Positions 17,740 to 26,723 of a stretch of DNA of 64,000 bases are shown here, in pieces (within the stretch, counting starts at the first letter, position 1; each line of letters starts with the position of its first letter). Under the pieces are notes generated by a model. That model ran no database searches, had not been told where the DNA came from, and worked only from the letters and a program-made list of their open reading frames with translations. Origin of the DNA: Aureimonas endophytica (GTDB taxonomy: Bacteria; Pseudomonadota; Alphaproteobacteria; Rhizobiales; Rhizobiaceae); assembly GCF_014642635.1 (NCBI RefSeq), contig NZ_BMIQ01000001.1, positions 682,001 through 746,000 of the forward strand, in the 5' to 3' direction. Both the position numbers and the translations under genes were made by a program.

Positions 17740-18792
17740 ATGGGGCCGATGACTGTCCCACGCGCCCTTCTGGCGAGCCTCCTTCTCGCCACCCAGGTCC
17801 AGGCGGCCGAGCCGCCGCGAATCGGCGTCGCGGCGCCTCTGTCGGGCCCCAACGCCGTTCTCGGCACGCAGCTGCGCGAGGGCGCCCGCCTCGCCGCGCG
17901 CTCCCGGGCCGCCCTGGTCGAGGCCGATACCGCCTGCACCGCCGAAGGCGGCCGGAACGCCGCGAACCGCTTCGTCGCGGAAAAGGTCGGCATCGTCGTC
18001 GGCTTTCTCTGCACCGAGGCGCTGGAAGCCGCCCTGCCGATCCTGCGCCAGGCCGGCATCGCGACGCTCGATGTCGGCGTGCGGGCCGACCGCTTCACCG
18101 CCAAGCGGCGCAAGACCGGCGATCTCGTCTGGCGCCTCGCCCCCTCGTCCCACGCGGAGGCGGATGCGCTGGCGAGCCTCGTCGCCGCGCGCTGGCGCGA
18201 CCTGCCCTTCGGCATTCTCGACGACGGCTCGGTCTATGCGCGCGACCTCGCCGACGCGCTGCGGCAGAAGCTCGAAGCCGGCGGCCTGAAGCCCTTCGCG
18301 CTCGACACCTATCGGCCGGCGGAGGAAAAGCAGTTCGGCCTCGCCCGGCGCCTCGCCCGCACCGGCGTGACGCATTTCGTCGTCCTCGGCGAGCGGGCGG
18401 ATGCCGCCGTCATCGCCCGCGACGCGGCGGCGAACGGCCAGGCGCTGCAACTTCTCGGCGGCGAATCCCTGCTCGACGAGCCGAACGAGGCGGCCGAACT
18501 GCCGGTCGACACGCTGGCGACGGCGCCGCAGGACCGCTTTCCCGGCCTGACGCGCGGCGTCGGCACCGACAATGTCGAGCGCCAGGGCTATTTCGGCCCG
18601 GCCTTCGCCGCGACCGAAATCGCGATCGCGGCGGCGTCGAATGGGCAGCCGCCCGCCACTGCGCTGAATGCGGAACGCTTCGCGACCGGTCTCGGCCCGG
18701 TACGCTTCGACGCCAATGGCGACGGCGATCTCGCGCTCTTCCGCACCTTCCGCTTCAATGGCCGCGACTTCCGCGAAGAGACCGGGGGATGA
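17740..18792 (+). CDS. ABC transporter substrate-binding protein, branched-chain amino-acid type
   Basis: A 350-residue periplasmic binding protein with a cleavable signal peptide ending around Val-Gln-Ala-Ala (residues about 20-23). The mature start RIGVAAPLSGPNAVLGTQLREGARLA is typical of the type 1 periplasmic-binding fold of the LivJ-like class. No permease or ATPase genes are nearby, so it may work with an unlinked transporter or as a sensor. Its stop overlaps the P1 peptidase start by ATGA. Confidence 0.85.
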   Translation: MGPMTVPRALLASLLLATQVQAAEPPRIGVAAPLSGPNAVLGTQLREGARLAARSRAALVEADTACTAEGGRNAANRFVAEKVGIVVGFLCTEALEAALPILRQAGIATLDVGVRADRFTAKRRKTGDLVWRLAPSSHAEADALASLVAARWRDLPFGILDDGSVYARDLADALRQKLEAGGLKPFALDTYRPAEEKQFGLARRLARTGVTHFVVLGERADAAVIARDAAANGQALQLLGGESLLDEPNEAAELPVDTLATAPQDRFPGLTRGVGTDNVERQGYFGPAFAATEIAIAAASNGQPPATALNAERFATGLGPVRFDANGDGDLALFRTFRFNGRDFREETGG

Positions 18793-19817
18793 CCCCTCCC
18801 TGGCGCCCGGGACCGCGCAATCTCATGACGGACGTCGCCGGCCTGCGGGTCGGCAGTGCCGAGGACGCGGCGCTGAAGAGCGGCACGACCGCCCTTCTGC
18901 TCGACGCCCCGAGCGTCGCGGCGGTGGAGATCCTCGGCGGCGCGCCGGGCACGCGCGAGACCGATCTCCTCGCGCCCGACAAGCTGGTGCCGGGCGTCGA
19001 CGCGCTGGTGCTGTCAGGCGGCTCGGCCTTCGGGCTCGACGCGGCGAGCGGCGTGCAGTCCTTCCTGCGCGAGGCCGGACGCGGTTTCGAGGTGGCGGGC
19101 TTCCGCGTGCCGATCGTGCCGGCGGCGATCCTCTTCGATCTCGCCAATGGCGGGGCGAAGGATTGGGGTCGCCATTCGCCCTATCGCGAGCTCGGCTGGC
19201 GTGCGGCGGAAGCCGCCGGCCCCGACTTTTCCATCGGCAGCCACGGCGCCGGCGCCGGCGCGACGACCGCCCTCGTCAAAGGCGGCCTCGGCTCGGCCTC
19301 CGCCGTCCTGGCGAGCGGCGTCACGGTCGGCGCGCTCGTCGCGGTGAATGCCGTCGGCTCGCCGCTGGTCGGCCAAGGGCCGCATTTCCGCGCCGCGCCC
19401 TTCGAGATCGATGGCGAGTTCGGCGGTCTCGGCCTGCCAGCGCCCTGGCCGGCGGACGGCGCCTTGCCGCTGACCAAACTCGCGCCGCGCCCCTTGCAGG
19501 CGACGACCATCGCCATCGTCGCGACGGATGCGGTGCTCGACAAGGCCGGCGCCAAGCGGCTGGCCGTCGCGGCGCAGGACGGCTTCGTCCAGGCGCTCTG
19601 GCCGAGCCATACGGATTTCGACGGCGATCTCGTCTTCGGGCTTTCGACCGGGACGAGCGGCGTCGCGCTGGAGGGCGCGGCGCGAATCGAGCTCGCGGCG
19701 GCCGCGACCGCGACCATGGCGAGAGCCATCGCGCGCGGCGTCTTCGCCGCGACGCCCGCCGCCGGCGACCGCGTGCCGGCCTGGCGCGCGTTCACCGCCG
19801 CGCGAGACGCCATTTGA
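18789..19817 (+). CDS. P1 family peptidase (DmpA-like)
   Basis: This 342-residue protein belongs to the DmpA/P1 peptidase family (formerly S58) of self-cleaving aminopeptidases and amide hydrolases. Family features are the N-terminal LMTDVAGLRVG, VLSGGSAFGLDAASGV near 73-89, the SHGAGAGATT segment and Gly-Ser at 168-169 in GGLGSA, the likely autoprocessing site that would expose the nucleophile. It begins inside the stop of the solute-binding protein gene, implying coupled translation. The substrate is unknown. Confidence 0.85.
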   Translation: MTPPWRPGPRNLMTDVAGLRVGSAEDAALKSGTTALLLDAPSVAAVEILGGAPGTRETDLLAPDKLVPGVDALVLSGGSAFGLDAASGVQSFLREAGRGFEVAGFRVPIVPAAILFDLANGGAKDWGRHSPYRELGWRAAEAAGPDFSIGSHGAGAGATTALVKGGLGSASAVLASGVTVGALVAVNAVGSPLVGQGPHFRAAPFEIDGEFGGLGLPAPWPADGALPLTKLAPRPLQATTIAIVATDAVLDKAGAKRLAVAAQDGFVQALWPSHTDFDGDLVFGLSTGTSGVALEGAARIELAAAATATMARAIARGVFAATPAAGDRVPAWRAFTAARDAI

Positions 19818-19906
19818 GGTGAGCGCCCCGCTCTGTTAGAGCGCAGCCATACCCGTTTCAGCGCAGGTATGTTCCCCCGCAATTCGTGCGAATAGGCGAG
19901 CGCCCG

Positions 19907-21214
19907 ATGATCCCCCGCTATTCCCGGCCCGAAATGGCCGCCGTCTGGTCGCAGGAGACCAAGTTCCGCATCTGGTTCGAGATCGAGGCCCATGCCTGCG
20001 ACGCGCTGGCGGAGCTCGGCGTCATCCCGAAGAGCGCGGCGGAAACGATCTGGGAAAAGGGCGGCAAGGCGGTCTTCGACATCGAGCGGATCGACGCGAT
20101 CGAGCGCGAGACCAAGCACGACGTCATCGCCTTCCTCACCCATCTCGCCGAGATCGTCGGGCCGGACGCCCGCTTCGTCCATCAGGGCATGACCTCCTCG
20201 GACGTGCTCGACACCTGCTTCAACGTGCAGCTGGTGAAGGCGAGCGACATCCTTCTCGCCGACATGGACGCGCTGCTGGCGGCGCTGAAGCGCCGGGCCT
20301 TCGAGCACAAGGACACGGTGACGATCGGCCGCTCGCACGGCATCCATGCCGAGCCGACCACCTTCGGCGTGAAGCTGGCGCTGGCCTATGCCGAGTTCGA
20401 GCGCTGCCGCAAGCGCCTCGTCGCGGCGCGGGAGGAGGTCGCGACCTGCGCCATTTCCGGCGCCGTCGGCACCTTCGCCAATATCGATCCGCGCGTCGAG
20501 GAGCATGTGGCGAAGGCGCTCGGCCTTCAGCCGGAGCCCGTCTCGACCCAGGTCATCCCGCGCGACCGGCATGCGATGTTCTTCGCGACGCTCGGCGTCG
20601 TCGCCTCCTCGATCGAACGGCTCGCCACCGAGATCCGCCATCTCCAGCGCACCGAGGTGCTGGAGGCGGAGGAATATTTCTCGCCCGGCCAGAAGGGCTC
20701 CTCCGCCATGCCGCACAAGCGCAACCCGGTGCTGACGGAGAACCTCACCGGCCTCGCCCGCATGGTTCGCTCCTACGCGATGCCGGCGATGGAGAACGTC
20801 GCCCTCTGGCACGAGCGCGACATCTCGCATTCCTCGGTGGAGCGCTATATCGGCCCGGACGCGACGATCACGCTCGATTTCGCGCTGGCGCGGCTCGCCG
20901 GCGTCATCGACAAGCTGCTCGTCTATCCGGAACGGATGGACAGGAACCTCAACCAGTTCCGCGGCCTCGTCCATTCGCAGCGCGTGCTGCTCGCCTTGAC
21001 GCAGGCCGGGCTCAGCCGCGAGGATTCGTACCGCCTCGTGCAGCGCAACGCGATGAAGGTCTGGGAACAGGGCGCCGACTTCCTGACCGAGCTCCTCGCC
21101 GACCCGGAAGTGACCGCCGCCCTGCCCGAGGCGGAGCTCCGCGAGAAGTTCGACCTCGGCTATCACACCAAGCATGTCGAGACGATCTTCGCCCGGGTCT
21201 TCGGCGCGGCCTGA
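19907..21214 (+). CDS. purB: adenylosuccinate lyase
   Basis: PurB removes fumarate from SAICAR and from adenylosuccinate in purine synthesis. The 435 residues carry the fumarase/aspartase superfamily signature SSAMPHKRNP near 265-274, TSSDVLDT near 94-101 and the catalytic-region RSHGIHAEP. The ATG at 19907 gives the family N-terminus MIPRYSRPEM; an ATG 21 bases earlier would add an unconserved septapeptide. A small hairpin (CGCTCT/AGAGCG, 19829-19843) without T run lies upstream. The other purine genes are 8 kb downstream. Confidence 0.96.
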   Translation: MIPRYSRPEMAAVWSQETKFRIWFEIEAHACDALAELGVIPKSAAETIWEKGGKAVFDIERIDAIERETKHDVIAFLTHLAEIVGPDARFVHQGMTSSDVLDTCFNVQLVKASDILLADMDALLAALKRRAFEHKDTVTIGRSHGIHAEPTTFGVKLALAYAEFERCRKRLVAAREEVATCAISGAVGTFANIDPRVEEHVAKALGLQPEPVSTQVIPRDRHAMFFATLGVVASSIERLATEIRHLQRTEVLEAEEYFSPGQKGSSAMPHKRNPVLTENLTGLARMVRSYAMPAMENVALWHERDISHSSVERYIGPDATITLDFALARLAGVIDKLLVYPERMDRNLNQFRGLVHSQRVLLALTQAGLSREDSYRLVQRNAMKVWEQGADFLTELLADPEVTAALPEAELREKFDLGYHTKHVETIFARVFGAA

Positions 21215-21220
21215 TCGCGT

Positions 21221-21868
21221 TCAGTCGCGGATCCGCGCCACGAGGCGGAGCGCGACGATGGCGAGAAGAGCGTAGGCGACGAGTTCGACGCTCTCCTCGA
21301 CACGCGGCAGATGCACCCGCTCGGCGATTTCGGCGAGCGCCAGGGTCAGCGCCGAAAGGCCGGTGATCCAGACATAGCGAAGATTGCGGAGATCGAGGAC
21401 ATCGCGCCAGTTCCATCGGCTGAAGCCCATCACCAGGAGGATGGCGAGGCCGACGATCGCGAGCGCGATGTCCTTGTCGGTCTGCGGCACACAGAGATCG
21501 CCGGCCGCATAGGGCCCGCCGCAGCGCGGCACCTCCCGCAGGGTCGCGACGAAGGAGGCGCCGGCCATGCAGAGGCTGAAGAAGGCCTTCGAATCCGTGC
21601 TCCGCCACGCGCTCCAGCAGAAGACCAGCGTCGTCACGGCCAGAAGCAGCGCCTGAAGGCTTTCGATCGGGCCGTTCTCGTCGAAGAAGGCGTCCGAGAC
21701 CGAAAGCGCGTCCGAGGCCGCCGCGAAGACGAGCCCGAGACCGACCCCGACGACCGAGCCGATCAGCCAGCGCCGGGCGCTCGGCCGATCGCCGATCCGC
21801 CAGGACCGGGCACCGCCCGCCGGTTCCCCCCTTCCGGCGAGGGAATGTCTGGAAGCGGCCTTCGGCAT
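21221..21868 (-). CDS. hypothetical multi-pass membrane protein
   Basis: I do not recognise the family. The 215 residues start with a short basic region, then about five hydrophobic segments (about 34-52, 68-85, 96-110, 133-150, 163-180, with another near 193-210). Conserved-looking motifs are ENGPIESLQALLL near the first loop, and a periplasmic or cytoplasmic loop with two cysteines (RCGGPYAAGDLCVP). The ENGPIE..Q pattern resembles uncharacterised alphaproteobacterial membrane proteins. It converges on purB with 6 bases between stops. Confidence 0.75.
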   Translation of the reverse strand: MPKAASRHSLAGRGEPAGGARSWRIGDRPSARRWLIGSVVGVGLGLVFAAASDALSVSDAFFDENGPIESLQALLLAVTTLVFCWSAWRSTDSKAFFSLCMAGASFVATLREVPRCGGPYAAGDLCVPQTDKDIALAIVGLAILLVMGFSRWNWRDVLDLRNLRYVWITGLSALTLALAEIAERVHLPRVEESVELVAYALLAIVALRLVARIRD

Positions 21869-22013
21869 GCGTGCGATCCCTTGCCGCCGGCAAGGTGCCG
21901 GCCCTTCGCATCGGCCATGCCGTCACACGAACGACATGAAACCGGCCAAGCGCTTAGGATCGCAAAGCTTCGTCGCGCAAGCGCCATTCGCCACGCCGGC
22001 AAAGGATCGCGGT

Positions 22014-22787
22014 TCAGGATGCGAGCGCCTGGCGCTCTTCCGCCGCGACGTCGATCTTGAACATCTTGTGGTCCGAGAAGGGCTGGTCGAGGATCTCGAT
22101 CCGGCACCGGGCGCCGAGTTCGGCCGAGACGAGGCAGGTGTCGAGCGCCGCCCGCCAGGGGCCGAAGCGGAAGGTCGGCCCGAGCAGGCGGTTCGCATGG
22201 ATCAGCCGCCCGCCGCGCAGGAGCGGCTCCAATTCGCCCTCGCCCGACATCGCGTTGAAGTCGCCGACGACGATGGTCGGCCCTTCCCGCTCGGCGATCC
22301 AGCCGGCGATCTGCTCGAACTGGCGCAGCCGGGTACGCTTCAGCAGCGCGCAATGCACCACCATCACGCGGATGCCCTCGATATCGATATCGTAGACCAG
22401 CCGCTTCTTGCCGTGGTCAAGATAGCGGCGGGTGAAGTCCACCGTGCGATTGGCGAGAAAGGCATTGGATTTGCCGCGCGAGACCGACAGGCGGCGGTAT
22501 TTGCGCGTGGCGCTGTATTTGTTGTCGATGGTGCCGGTGAGATGGTGATCTTCGCGCAGCACGGGAAACTGGTCGAAGAAGCCGTTGGTGAAGGAGCCCT
22601 GGTCGATCTCCACGAAGCAGGAGAGATCGGGCTTCAGCTCGCGCAGAGTGTTCTTGACCAGCGCCAGGCTGCGCAGCTGCGCGGCGCGCGGCGTGAAGAC
22701 ATGGTGATGCATGCGCCGGATATGATGCGCGAGCGAGCCGTCGATCTCCCGCAGATAGCCGAGATTCGCGTAGACGATCCGGATCAT
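22014..22787 (-). CDS. endonuclease/exonuclease/phosphatase family protein
   Basis: A 257-residue member of the EEP metallophosphoesterase superfamily: N-terminal IRIVYANLGYL, Glu in SCFVEIDQGSF, VVGDFNAMSGEGEL carrying the catalytic Asp/Asn, and the terminal SDHKMF motif. Substrates in the superfamily include DNA, sphingomyelin and inositol phosphates; none can be assigned. A strong GGGAGGAGGA ribosome-binding site fixes the ATG at 22787. It is divergent from the cardiolipin synthase gene, which may suggest a shared membrane or phospholipid role. Confidence 0.85.
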   Translation of the reverse strand: MIRIVYANLGYLREIDGSLAHHIRRMHHHVFTPRAAQLRSLALVKNTLRELKPDLSCFVEIDQGSFTNGFFDQFPVLREDHHLTGTIDNKYSATRKYRRLSVSRGKSNAFLANRTVDFTRRYLDHGKKRLVYDIDIEGIRVMVVHCALLKRTRLRQFEQIAGWIAEREGPTIVVGDFNAMSGEGELEPLLRGGRLIHANRLLGPTFRFGPWRAALDTCLVSAELGARCRIEILDQPFSDHKMFKIDVAAEERQALAS

Positions 22788-22942
22788 CGGGGTCCTCCTC
22801 CCGTCGGACGGCGCGACGGGCCGCGCTTCCGATCCTTGGCCGGCTGTCGAGCCCGGCCCCGTGCCCCATATGCGCTGCGGCGCGGGAGCGGCAAGCGTCG
22901 GCGCGAACGGCGCCGAGCCGCGAGGCATGACCGAGGGATGAA
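22788..22942. promoter_or_regulatory. divergent promoter region, EEP phosphodiesterase / cardiolipin synthase
   Basis: The 155 bases between the starts must hold the promoters of both genes. The sequence is GC-rich throughout and I saw no operator palindrome or recognisable core promoter. Confidence 0.35.
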
Positions 22943-24382
22943 GTGACGAGCCATTTCGAAGGGAGCCTGTGGTCGGTCGGCATCGCGCTCGTCACCTGGA
23001 GCATCGTCTTCGGCGCGCTCATCGTCATCCCGTTCCGCCGCTCGCCCGCCGCGGCCCAGGCCTGGCTGCTCCTGTTCTTCTTCCAGCCCTATGCGGCGCT
23101 GGCCTTCTATTTCCTCATCGGCGATTCCCGGCACCCGAAATGGCGGCGCGAGCGCATCAAGTCGGTGCCGAGCCTCGTCAAGCGCGCTTCGCTCGACATT
23201 CCGGCCGATGCGACGGATGCCGCCGCGACGCTGCCGCCGAAGAGTCGCACGGCGGCGCGGCTCGTGCGCTCGCTGGGGCAGCTGCCCTGCACCGCCGGCA
23301 ACGGCATCCAGCTCGACGCCGACTATAACCGCGTGGTCGACCGCATCGTCGGCGATATCGAGGCGGCGCGCCGCCATGTCCATGTGATGTTCTACATCCT
23401 GCAGGACGACGAGGCGGGCAACCGCCTGCTGAACGCCATGGAGCGCGCTTCGACGCGCGGCGTCAAATGCCGCCTCCTGATCGACGCCGTCGGCTCGGCC
23501 CATCGCCGCAGCGCGATCGTGCGCCGCCTCGCGGGCACCGGCGTCGAGGTGCATCTCATCCTGCCCTTGCGCATCTGGACGCGGGCGACGCGGGCGGACC
23601 TGCGCAACCATCGCAAGATCGTGGTGATCGACGGGCGCGTCGGCTGGGTCGGCTCCCAGAACATGCATCGCATGGAATACGAGCCGAACACCTTCTATCG
23701 CGAGGTGATGGCGCGGGTGACCGGCCCGGTCGTGCTCGAACTCCAGTCGGTCTTCATCGGCGACTGGTTCCTCGAAACCGACGAGGACATTTCCGGCCAG
23801 GACGTGATGCCATGGCCGGAGGCGACGACCGGCAAGGCTAAGGCGCAGGTGCTGCCGAGCGGGCCGGACCATCCCGACAGCCGCATCGACACGCTGATCA
23901 CCGATCTCATCCATGCGGCGAGCGAACGCGTGGTGCTGACGACGCCCTATTTCATTCCGAACGAGCCGCTCTCCCTCGCCTTGCGCACGGCGGTCGAGAA
24001 GGGCGTGAAGGTGACGCTCTTCATGACCGCCACCACCAACAGCCTGTTCATCGATCAGGCCCAGCGCTCCTATTACGACGAGTTGCTGCATGCCGGCGTC
24101 GAAGTGATGCTCTATCGCGAGCGCTTCCTGCACGCCAAGCACCTGTCGATCGACGACGAGATCGCGCTGATCGGCTCGGCCAATATCGACCGCCGCTCGT
24201 TTGAACTGAATTCGGAAGTGACGCTCGTCGTCTATGATGCCGGCGTGGTCGACCAGCTGCGCCGGATCGAGAACGACTATCGCGCCAAGAGCCGCCGCCT
24301 GACGATCGAGGAATGGGACAAGCGGGGCTTCTTCACGCGCCTCGCCGAAAACGCGATGCGTCTCGTCAGCCCCCTGCTATAG
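22943..24382 (+). CDS. cls: cardiolipin synthase (phospholipase D family)
   Basis: The 479 residues have two N-terminal transmembrane segments (about 8-28 and 36-57), then two phospholipase D HKD motifs: NHRKIVVIDGRVGWVGSQN with His near 222, and LHAKHLSIDDEIALIGSAN with His near 397. This is the architecture of bacterial cardiolipin synthases, which condense two phosphatidylglycerols in the inner membrane. The start is GTG at 22943, chosen because no ATG in frame precedes the first membrane segment. Confidence 0.92.
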   Translation: MTSHFEGSLWSVGIALVTWSIVFGALIVIPFRRSPAAAQAWLLLFFFQPYAALAFYFLIGDSRHPKWRRERIKSVPSLVKRASLDIPADATDAAATLPPKSRTAARLVRSLGQLPCTAGNGIQLDADYNRVVDRIVGDIEAARRHVHVMFYILQDDEAGNRLLNAMERASTRGVKCRLLIDAVGSAHRRSAIVRRLAGTGVEVHLILPLRIWTRATRADLRNHRKIVVIDGRVGWVGSQNMHRMEYEPNTFYREVMARVTGPVVLELQSVFIGDWFLETDEDISGQDVMPWPEATTGKAKAQVLPSGPDHPDSRIDTLITDLIHAASERVVLTTPYFIPNEPLSLALRTAVEKGVKVTLFMTATTNSLFIDQAQRSYYDELLHAGVEVMLYRERFLHAKHLSIDDEIALIGSANIDRRSFELNSEVTLVVYDAGVVDQLRRIENDYRAKSRRLTIEEWDKRGFFTRLAENAMRLVSPLL

Positions 24383-24389
24383 GCCGGAG

Positions 24390-24809
24390 ATGAGCCCGAC
24401 CCTCGTTCCCGAACTCTCCGTCACCGACTGGCGGCGGAGCACCGCCTTCTACCGCGACCTCATCGGCTTCTCGATTCGCTATGGGCGGGAAGACGAGGGC
24501 TTCGTCTATCTCGAACTCGGATCGGCGGAGCTGATGCTCGACCAGATCGGCATCGGCCGCGATTTCGAGACGGCGGAACGCCTTGCCGGCCCGCTCGGCG
24601 TCGGTCTGAACCTCCAGATCGAGGTGCCGGATGTCGCGGCGATCGCGGCGCGCCTCGACGCGGCCGGCATCGAGCTCGCCCTGCCGATGGAAGAGAAATG
24701 GTATCGCACCGGCGAGCGCGAGGCCGGGCAACGGCAACTCGTAGTCGCCGATCCCGACGGCTATCTCGTCCGTCCGGTCCAGTCGCTCGGCGAACGCGCG
24801 ATCGGCTAA
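24390..24809 (+). CDS. VOC superfamily protein, bleomycin-resistance-like
   Basis: A 139-residue vicinal-oxygen-chelate protein: LVPELSVTDWRRSTAFYRDLIGFSIRYG at the N-terminus, FVYLELGSAELMLDQ, and QLVVADPDGYLVRPVQSLGER at the end. The layout resembles bleomycin-binding proteins, which sequester glycopeptide drugs, but other VOC members are enzymes, so resistance is not shown. It starts 8 bases after cls and is probably in the same transcript. Confidence 0.82.
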   Translation: MSPTLVPELSVTDWRRSTAFYRDLIGFSIRYGREDEGFVYLELGSAELMLDQIGIGRDFETAERLAGPLGVGLNLQIEVPDVAAIAARLDAAGIELALPMEEKWYRTGEREAGQRQLVVADPDGYLVRPVQSLGERAIG

Positions 24810-24825
24810 CGGATCGGCGCTGCGT

Positions 24826-25656
24826 CTAGGCCGGCTCGTCGCGCATATAGGCCGCCGCCTCCTGCCCGGACATCGCCTCGTCCGCATAGGTGAACGTGCC
24901 CTCCTCCAGCACCTCGCGGCCGGCCCGCGCCAGGGCGCCGAGGGCGGCGCGCGCGAAGGAGCCGCCGACGCTGATCCGCTTCACGCCCGCCTCGGCCAGG
25001 TCCGCGACGGTGAAGCGGGCGCCGGTGAGGCCCATCACCACGTTCACCGGCCGCGACACGGCGGAGCAGACGGTGCGGATCGCATCGAGATCGCGCAGGC
25101 CCGGCGCATAGAGCACGTCCGCGCCCGCCTTCTCGAAGGCCTGGAGGCGGCGGATCGTATCATCGAGATCCGGCCGGCCGTGCAGATAGTTCTCGGCCCG
25201 TGCCGTCAGAACGAAAGGCAGACCGCGCGCCGCCTCCACCGCCGCCGCGACGCGCTCTGCGGCAAGCTCCAGTTCGAAGATGGGATCGGCGGCATCTTCG
25301 GTCGCGTCCTCGATCGAGCCGCCGACGAGCCCCGCCTCCACTGCGAGCCGGATCGTTTCGGCGCAGCTCTCGGGCGCCGCGCCGAAACCGTTCTGCAGAT
25401 CGGCCGAGACCGGCAGATCCGTCGCCTCGACGATCGCCCGCGCATTGTCGAGAAGCGCCTCGCGCGAGATCGCCGTCGCCGCGTCGATCCGCCCGGCCGA
25501 GAAGGCGAATCCGGCGCTGGTCGTCGCCAGCGCCTCGAAGCCGAGCGCGGCGAGAATGCGCGCCGAGCCGGCATCCCAGGGATTGGGAATGACGAAGGCG
25601 CCCGGCCGGCGATGCAGCTCCACGAAGGCACGATGCTTGTCGATCTGCGAAACCAT
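24826..25656 (-). CDS. isocitrate lyase / PEP mutase superfamily protein
   Basis: The 276 residues follow the PEP-mutase-like TIM barrel: GAFVIPNPWDAGSARI, TTSAGFAFSAG, the active-site region PVSADLQNGFG, and the metal-region Glu in GGSIEDATED. The family breaks or rearranges C-C or P-C bonds of small carboxylates; the cysteine typical of true isocitrate lyase is not evident, so the reaction is unknown. A GGGAGGA ribosome-binding site precedes the ATG at 25656. It is divergent from the MBL-fold gene. Confidence 0.88.
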   Translation of the reverse strand: MVSQIDKHRAFVELHRRPGAFVIPNPWDAGSARILAALGFEALATTSAGFAFSAGRIDAATAISREALLDNARAIVEATDLPVSADLQNGFGAAPESCAETIRLAVEAGLVGGSIEDATEDAADPIFELELAAERVAAAVEAARGLPFVLTARAENYLHGRPDLDDTIRRLQAFEKAGADVLYAPGLRDLDAIRTVCSAVSRPVNVVMGLTGARFTVADLAEAGVKRISVGGSFARAALGALARAGREVLEEGTFTYADEAMSGQEAAAYMRDEPA

Positions 25657-25784
25657 GGCCGTTTCCTCCCATCGCGAAGAGCCTAGCGCGATTCGAACAA
25701 AGGCGGAACAGCCTTGCGCCTCGCTCGTCTTTGACCCAACGCTCCTCCGCTGGCCGAAATCGCCGGTCCCGTCGCTCTCGGAGG

Positions 25785-26690
25785 ATGCCACCCTTGCCGA
25801 TCTCGATCGATCTGGTTTTCCCTCCCGGGCTCGACGAGCGCATCACCGTGCTGCGGGCCGGCGACGAAGTGGATGCGGTGTTCGTTCGAACCGAACGCTT
25901 CGGTGTTCTGATCGACACGCTGAGCACGCCGAGCCTGTGCCGCGAGGCCCTGCGGCGCCTTGGCGTCGATCCCGAGCGCCAGCCGCTGGTCGTCGTCAAT
26001 TCGCACATGGACTGGGATCATTTCTGGGGCAATGCCGCGATCGCCGGCAAGGCGCCGATCCTCGCGCATGCCAAGGCCTTCCGGCGCTTCGCCGCCCCCG
26101 AAACATCGGCGACCCTGCGGGACAAGCGCGGCGAGGAGAACCGCTTCGGGGAGGTCGAGCTCGTCTCCCCGACGATCGGCTTCGACGGCGCGATGGTGCT
26201 GCATGGCGGCGATCTCACCCTCGAACTCCTCCATACGCCCGGCCACACACCGGATCACGTCGCGGTCTGGATCCCCGAGCTCCGCACGTGTCTGGCGGTC
26301 GATGCCGTCGAGTATCCGATCCCGGAAGTGTGGAGCGAGGCGCCCGAGGATCTGGCCGATCTGCGCGCTTCGCTGGATCGGCTCCGCCGCCTCGACGCGC
26401 GGTTCCTGCTGCCCGCCCATGGCCGCACTCATGCGCCCGAGCTCGTTCAGCGCAATATCGACTATTTCGACGAACTCGCGGCGCGCGTCGCGGCCATGCC
26501 CGACACGCGCCTGGCGGCCGACGATCCGGCTCTTTTGCCCGGGCTCGCCTTCGAGGATCTCGTGCCGGACTTCACCTCGGCGGAGACGGCGGTGCTCGCC
26601 TTCTATCGCCGGTGCCATGCGAGCAATCGGCGCGCGACGATCCGAACTCGACTGGACTCACTTCGGGACGGCGAGAAGACGGGTGCTTGA
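25785..26690 (+). CDS. MBL-fold metallo-hydrolase
   Basis: A 301-residue metallo-beta-lactamase-fold hydrolase. The metal motif is HMDWDH (about 71-76), in which the second His of HxHxDH is replaced by Asp, as in the known THxDWDH subgroup; later ligands are in HTPGHTPDH and LPAHGRTH. The substrate is unknown. The GGAGG Shine-Dalgarno (25780-25784) touches the ATG; an in-frame TTG at 25794, nine bases downstream of it, may be the true start. Confidence 0.85.
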   Translation: MPPLPISIDLVFPPGLDERITVLRAGDEVDAVFVRTERFGVLIDTLSTPSLCREALRRLGVDPERQPLVVVNSHMDWDHFWGNAAIAGKAPILAHAKAFRRFAAPETSATLRDKRGEENRFGEVELVSPTIGFDGAMVLHGGDLTLELLHTPGHTPDHVAVWIPELRTCLAVDAVEYPIPEVWSEAPEDLADLRASLDRLRRLDARFLLPAHGRTHAPELVQRNIDYFDELAARVAAMPDTRLAADDPALLPGLAFEDLVPDFTSAETAVLAFYRRCHASNRRATIRTRLDSLRDGEKTGA

Positions 26691-26723
26691 CTTCACCCCT
26701 CGCCCTTTGCATCTGCCGCTTCC

